Shown here: in pieces, positions 31,681 through 33,800 of the stretch
Layout: every line of letters begins with the position of its first letter
Position numbering within the stretch: position 1 is the first letter of the stretch
Assembly: GCA_944391335.1 (NCBI GenBank)
Contig: CALXTF010000002.1
Location: forward strand, 75,801 to 109,600
DNA: 33,800 nt
From: an uncultured Alphaproteobacteria bacterium
GTDB lineage: Bacteria > Pseudomonadota > Alphaproteobacteria > RF32 > CAG-239
Direction: 5' to 3'
Program-made: the position numbers and the translations under genes
Notes under the pieces: model-generated
Databases searched by the model: none
Seen by the model: only the letters and a program-made list of their open reading frames with translations
What the model was told of the DNA's origin: nothing

Positions 31681-33384
31681 ATGGAAAAACTTAATCGTTT
31701 AGAAAAAATGAACGAATTTGTTTTAAAAAAAAGCGCACAAGAGCATTATACTTTAACACCTCTAGCAACCGATGCGTCCAGCCGCAAATATTATCGTGTT
31801 TCTTTTACAAACGGTAAAACGGCTGTTGTTATGGATGATGAGGGATGCCGTTGTCGAACACATGAATTTGTTACATTATCAAAATTTCTTCGTAGAAGAG
31901 GAGCATATGTACCGGAAGTTTTTGCCAGCGATTTTAAAAACGGTTTTTTATTAATAGAAGATTTAGGGGATAGCAGTATATCTAAACTTTTGACAGATAA
32001 TAATGAAACACAATTATATCTAAGCGCGGCTTCAGCACTTAGTAAAGTTACGGCTATTACAGAACGTCCCAAATGTGCAGAAGAACTTTCAAAGCGTAAA
32101 ATTTTAGATGATTTGCAACTATTCACGGATTGGTATTATCCGATGGCCGTAGGTCAAATATTATCACCCCAAGCTCGAAAAGATTTTTTTAATATAATTG
32201 AACAATTATCTTCTTTAGCCTATCAGGTTCCGAATCGATTGGTTTTATGGGACTATCATATTGATAATGTCATGGTTCCAAAAAATTCGAAAGAATGTGC
32301 CATTATAGACTTTCAAGACGCTTTATGGGGCCCCCTGACTTATGATATAATGAGTTTATTAGCCGCAGATCGGCGAACTGCTTCAGATACAACCATAAAC
32401 ATGGTAAAAGAGGCGTTTTTTAAGACATTAACAGGAGTTAGTCGTGAAGATTTTGAAGATTCATATGCTTTTCTTTCACTTTTCCGTCATTTAAGAGTAC
32501 TCGGACGTTTTACCACATTATCTATGATTAACGGCAAGAAGCATTATTTACAATATATCTGCCAAATATGGGAAAGGATAGACAGCATTTTAAAATACCC
32601 AAAATTAGAAAAGATAAAACAATGGATGACACAATACATTCTCCCCGAACAAAGGACAACACCTGTAAGAAAACCTATTTATAAAGCAATGGTTTTAGCC
32701 GCGGGAAGAGGCATAAGGATGAGGGAACTGAGTCTTAATCAACCTAAACCTCTTATTCAAGTAGGCGGAAAATCTCTTATTGATTATAATTTTGAACGTC
32801 TTATAGATTTTGGAATAAATGATATTGTTGTCAATTTATGCTATAAGGGAGAAATGATAAAAGAACATCTTCTTAAACACTATCCCCATACCCATATATC
32901 ATTTTCCACTGAAGAAGAAGCCTTAGAAACAGGAGGCGGAGTTAAACACGCGCTTCCCTTATTAAAAGACAGCGTTTTTTTTGTATTAAACAGTGATGTT
33001 TTTCTTACAGATAGAGGATATAAACCAATTTTATGGCGTATGCTTGATGCATGGAATGAAGAAAAATATGATATTATATTATTGCTGCAAGATAAAAAAG
33101 ATGTCTGTGGCGATAAAAGCATAGGAGATTATCGTATCACATCCAAGGGCGAAATAGAAAGAAATAAAGAAAAAACATCTGGATATCCATACATGTTTGC
33201 GGGAATATCGATTATCAATAAGAAAATTTTTAACAACCAACCGTTAAAAAAATTTTCATTACGCGACTGTTTTGACATGGCGCAACAAAAGGGACGCCTA
33301 GGTTTTGTAGTCAATGAAGGAGAATTATTTCATGTTGGAACACCAGAGGCGCTAAAAGCAGCAGAAACAAAAATCCACAGATAA
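31681..33384 (+). CDS. bifunctional N-acetylmuramate kinase / MurNAc-1-P uridylyltransferase (AmgK-MurU fusion)
   Basis: The 567-residue chain joins two recycling enzymes. Residues 1 to about 325 are an aminoglycoside phosphotransferase-type kinase like AmgK, which makes MurNAc-1-phosphate: catalytic Asp191 and Asn196 in WDYHIDN, metal ligand Asp210 in IIDFQDALWGP. Residues about 333-567 are a nucleotidyltransferase like MurU, which makes UDP-MurNAc: LAAGRGIRMREL with KPL, the ETGGG motif (416-420), LNSDV with Asp439, and a final HVGTPEAL. In Pseudomonas these are two adjacent genes. The fused product would bypass de novo GlcNAc-to-MurNAc synthesis and its fosfomycin-sensitive step. The linker (about 310-332) is short. 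AGGAG lies before the ATG. Confidence 0.9.
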   Translation: MEKLNRLEKMNEFVLKKSAQEHYTLTPLATDASSRKYYRVSFTNGKTAVVMDDEGCRCRTHEFVTLSKFLRRRGAYVPEVFASDFKNGFLLIEDLGDSSISKLLTDNNETQLYLSAASALSKVTAITERPKCAEELSKRKILDDLQLFTDWYYPMAVGQILSPQARKDFFNIIEQLSSLAYQVPNRLVLWDYHIDNVMVPKNSKECAIIDFQDALWGPLTYDIMSLLAADRRTASDTTINMVKEAFFKTLTGVSREDFEDSYAFLSLFRHLRVLGRFTTLSMINGKKHYLQYICQIWERIDSILKYPKLEKIKQWMTQYILPEQRTTPVRKPIYKAMVLAAGRGIRMRELSLNQPKPLIQVGGKSLIDYNFERLIDFGINDIVVNLCYKGEMIKEHLLKHYPHTHISFSTEEEALETGGGVKHALPLLKDSVFFVLNSDVFLTDRGYKPILWRMLDAWNEEKYDIILLLQDKKDVCGDKSIGDYRITSKGEIERNKEKTSGYPYMFAGISIINKKIFNNQPLKKFSLRDCFDMAQQKGRLGFVVNEGELFHVGTPEALKAAETKIHR

Positions 33385-33398
33385 AAGTAAAAAAGATA

Positions 33399-33425
33399 TT
33401 GACAATGATAATAAAATGCTATTAT
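33399..33425 (+). promoter_or_regulatory. candidate promoter of the tRNA-tuf unit
   Basis: A consensus TTGACA (33399-33404) and TATTAT (33420-33425) lie 62 bases before tRNA-Tyr, with a short 15-base spacer; TTATTT two bases further gives 17. A strong promoter is expected for tRNA and tuf. Confidence 0.5.
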
Positions 33426-33486
33426 TTGCAAGAATGAATTTTGTAAAAAGGAAAAACAACCTTTTTCCCTCGTCGAAATTTTTCAT

Positions 33487-33572
33487 GGAGGGGTGGCAGA
33501 GCGGTCAAATGCAACGGACTGTAAATCCGTCGACTTACGTCTACGAAAGTTCGAATCTTTCCCCCTCCACCA
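33487..33572 (+). tRNA. tRNA-Tyr (anticodon GTA)
   Basis: The 86-base gene folds as a class II tRNA: acceptor GGAGGGG (33487-33493) pairs with CCCCTCC (33562-33568), discriminator A at 33569 and an encoded CCA end. The anticodon GTA is at 33521-33523 in the loop between CGGA and TCCG arms. The long variable arm fits tyrosine tRNA, and GTTCGAATC is the T loop. It is 40 bases before tRNA-Gly. Confidence 0.97.
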
Positions 33573-33612
33573 TGTTTATATTCGACGAACTTGTTACAAA
33601 AATGATTTTTTC

Positions 33613-33686
33613 GCGGGTGTAGCTCAATGGTAGAGCAGAAGCCTTCCAAGCTTATGACGGGGGTTCGATTCCCCTCACCCGCTCCA
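33613..33686 (+). tRNA. tRNA-Gly (anticodon TCC)
   Basis: The 74-base gene has acceptor GCGGGTG (33613-33619) pairing with CACCCGC (33676-33682), discriminator T at 33683 and encoded CCA. AGCTCAATGGTAGAGC is the D arm, the anticodon TCC is at 33645-33647 and GGTTCGATTCC is the T arm. It sits between tRNA-Tyr and tuf, the arrangement seen upstream of tuf in many proteobacteria. Confidence 0.97.
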
Positions 33687-33711
33687 AATTTTTGATCAAG
33701 ATTTTGGTTTT
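33684..33711 (+). terminator. hairpin with T-run between tRNA-Gly and tuf (possible attenuator or processing site)
   Basis: A near-perfect inverted repeat starts at the CCA end of tRNA-Gly: CCAAATTTTTG (33684-33694) against CAAGATTTTGG (33697-33707), with one mismatch and one G-T pair, followed by TTTT. The loop is too tight for full pairing, so the inner pairs would open. It would overlap the mature tRNA end, so a role in processing or partial termination before tuf is uncertain. Confidence 0.25.
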
Positions 33712-33741
33712 AACAACTCTAAATTTAGGAAGAAAGAAGAG

Positions 33742-33800
33742 ATGGCAAAAGAGAAATTTGAAAGAAGCAAGCCGCATTGCAACATAGGAACGATAGGACA
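33742..33800 (+). CDS. tuf: elongation factor Tu (partial, N-terminus only)
   Basis: The window ends 59 bases into this gene. The visible residues, MAKEKFERSKPHCNIGTIG, are the start of EF-Tu, which delivers aminoacyl-tRNA to the ribosome; the GTP-binding loop lies beyond the edge. AGGAAG and a run of purines precede the ATG, and it follows tRNA-Gly by 55 bases, probably in one transcript with the two tRNAs. Confidence 0.95.
   Translation, partial: MAKEKFERSKPHCNIGTIG

Noticed and set aside
31791-32126. 111-residue minus-strand frame
   Set aside because: It is antisense to the kinase half of the AmgK-MurU fusion.
33416-33649. Short frames on both strands over the tRNA genes
   Set aside because: They lie on tRNA-Tyr and tRNA-Gly, which fold well; coding is not credible.
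1-33800. Mobile elements, prophage, CRISPR array or defence island
   Set aside because: No transposase, integrase, phage structural gene, Cas protein or regularly spaced repeat was seen; the region is core metabolism, translation and envelope genes.

Overview
The window is AT-rich, compact bacterial chromosome, most likely from an alphaproteobacterium. The evidence is a GapR (DUF2312) nucleoid protein, a three-subunit proton-translocating transhydrogenase (PntAA/PntAB/PntB), an AmgK-MurU type cell-wall recycling enzyme and a tRNA-Tyr, tRNA-Gly, tuf block. The low GC and small intergenic gaps suggest a reduced or host-associated lineage, which is inference. I see no insertion sequence, prophage, CRISPR array or rRNA. 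Several convergent gene pairs overlap at their stop codons (15935-15940, 24017-24031, 25125-25128), so the region is tightly packed.

Layout. 1-1541 (minus): start of the S10 ribosomal protein operon, rpsJ-rplC-rplD, with rplD cut by the window edge. 1870-5008 (minus): ychF, pth, rplY and a galU-like gene. 5089-9213 (minus): a giant AsmA-family protein with a long helical tail. 9321-14078 (plus): a six-gene nucleoside salvage/peptidoglycan run, cdd, purine nucleoside phosphorylase, deoC, deoA, pgeF and an AmpD-like amidase, ending in a strong bidirectional terminator. 14114-15538 (minus): pyruvate kinase, divergent from gapR. 15935-16980 (minus): a split chromate transporter pair. 17065-19677 (plus): pntAA-pntAB-pntB. 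19680-20817 (minus): a TetR regulator and an HExxH membrane protein, divergent from a secreted protein that leads a plus-strand run with a Mur ligase (probably Mpl) and LdcA (20912-24031). 24017-26054: a second HExxH membrane protein, a small acidic orphan and a CDF metal efflux protein. 26032-31591 (minus): HAD phosphatase, rlmB, ABC ATPase and a three-part GldF-GldG-DUF4340 fusion, continuous with the CDF gene. 31681-33384 (plus): a single-chain AmgK-MurU fusion. 33487 to the end (plus): tRNA-Tyr, tRNA-Gly and the start of tuf.

How the genes work together. The recurring theme is peptidoglycan turnover. An AmpD-like amidase can free stem peptides, LdcA can trim tetrapeptide to tripeptide, and the Mur ligase can put tripeptide back on UDP-MurNAc. 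The AmgK-MurU fusion can make that UDP-MurNAc from salvaged MurNAc. The divergently transcribed HAD phosphatase is a good candidate for the MurNAc-6-phosphate phosphatase (MupP) that feeds AmgK. PgeF, which limits misincorporation at the first stem-peptide position, sits in the nucleoside operon directly before the amidase. The nucleoside run gives deamination of cytidine, phosphorolysis of purine and thymidine nucleosides and entry of deoxyribose-5-phosphate into glycolysis, which is completed by pyruvate kinase.

The most unusual items are the AmgK-MurU fusion next to the candidate MupP, the GldF-GldG-DUF4340 fusion, the AsmA protein with a roughly 330-residue helical tail, the shortened PntAA, and a 12-bp perfect palindrome in the TetR divergent promoter.
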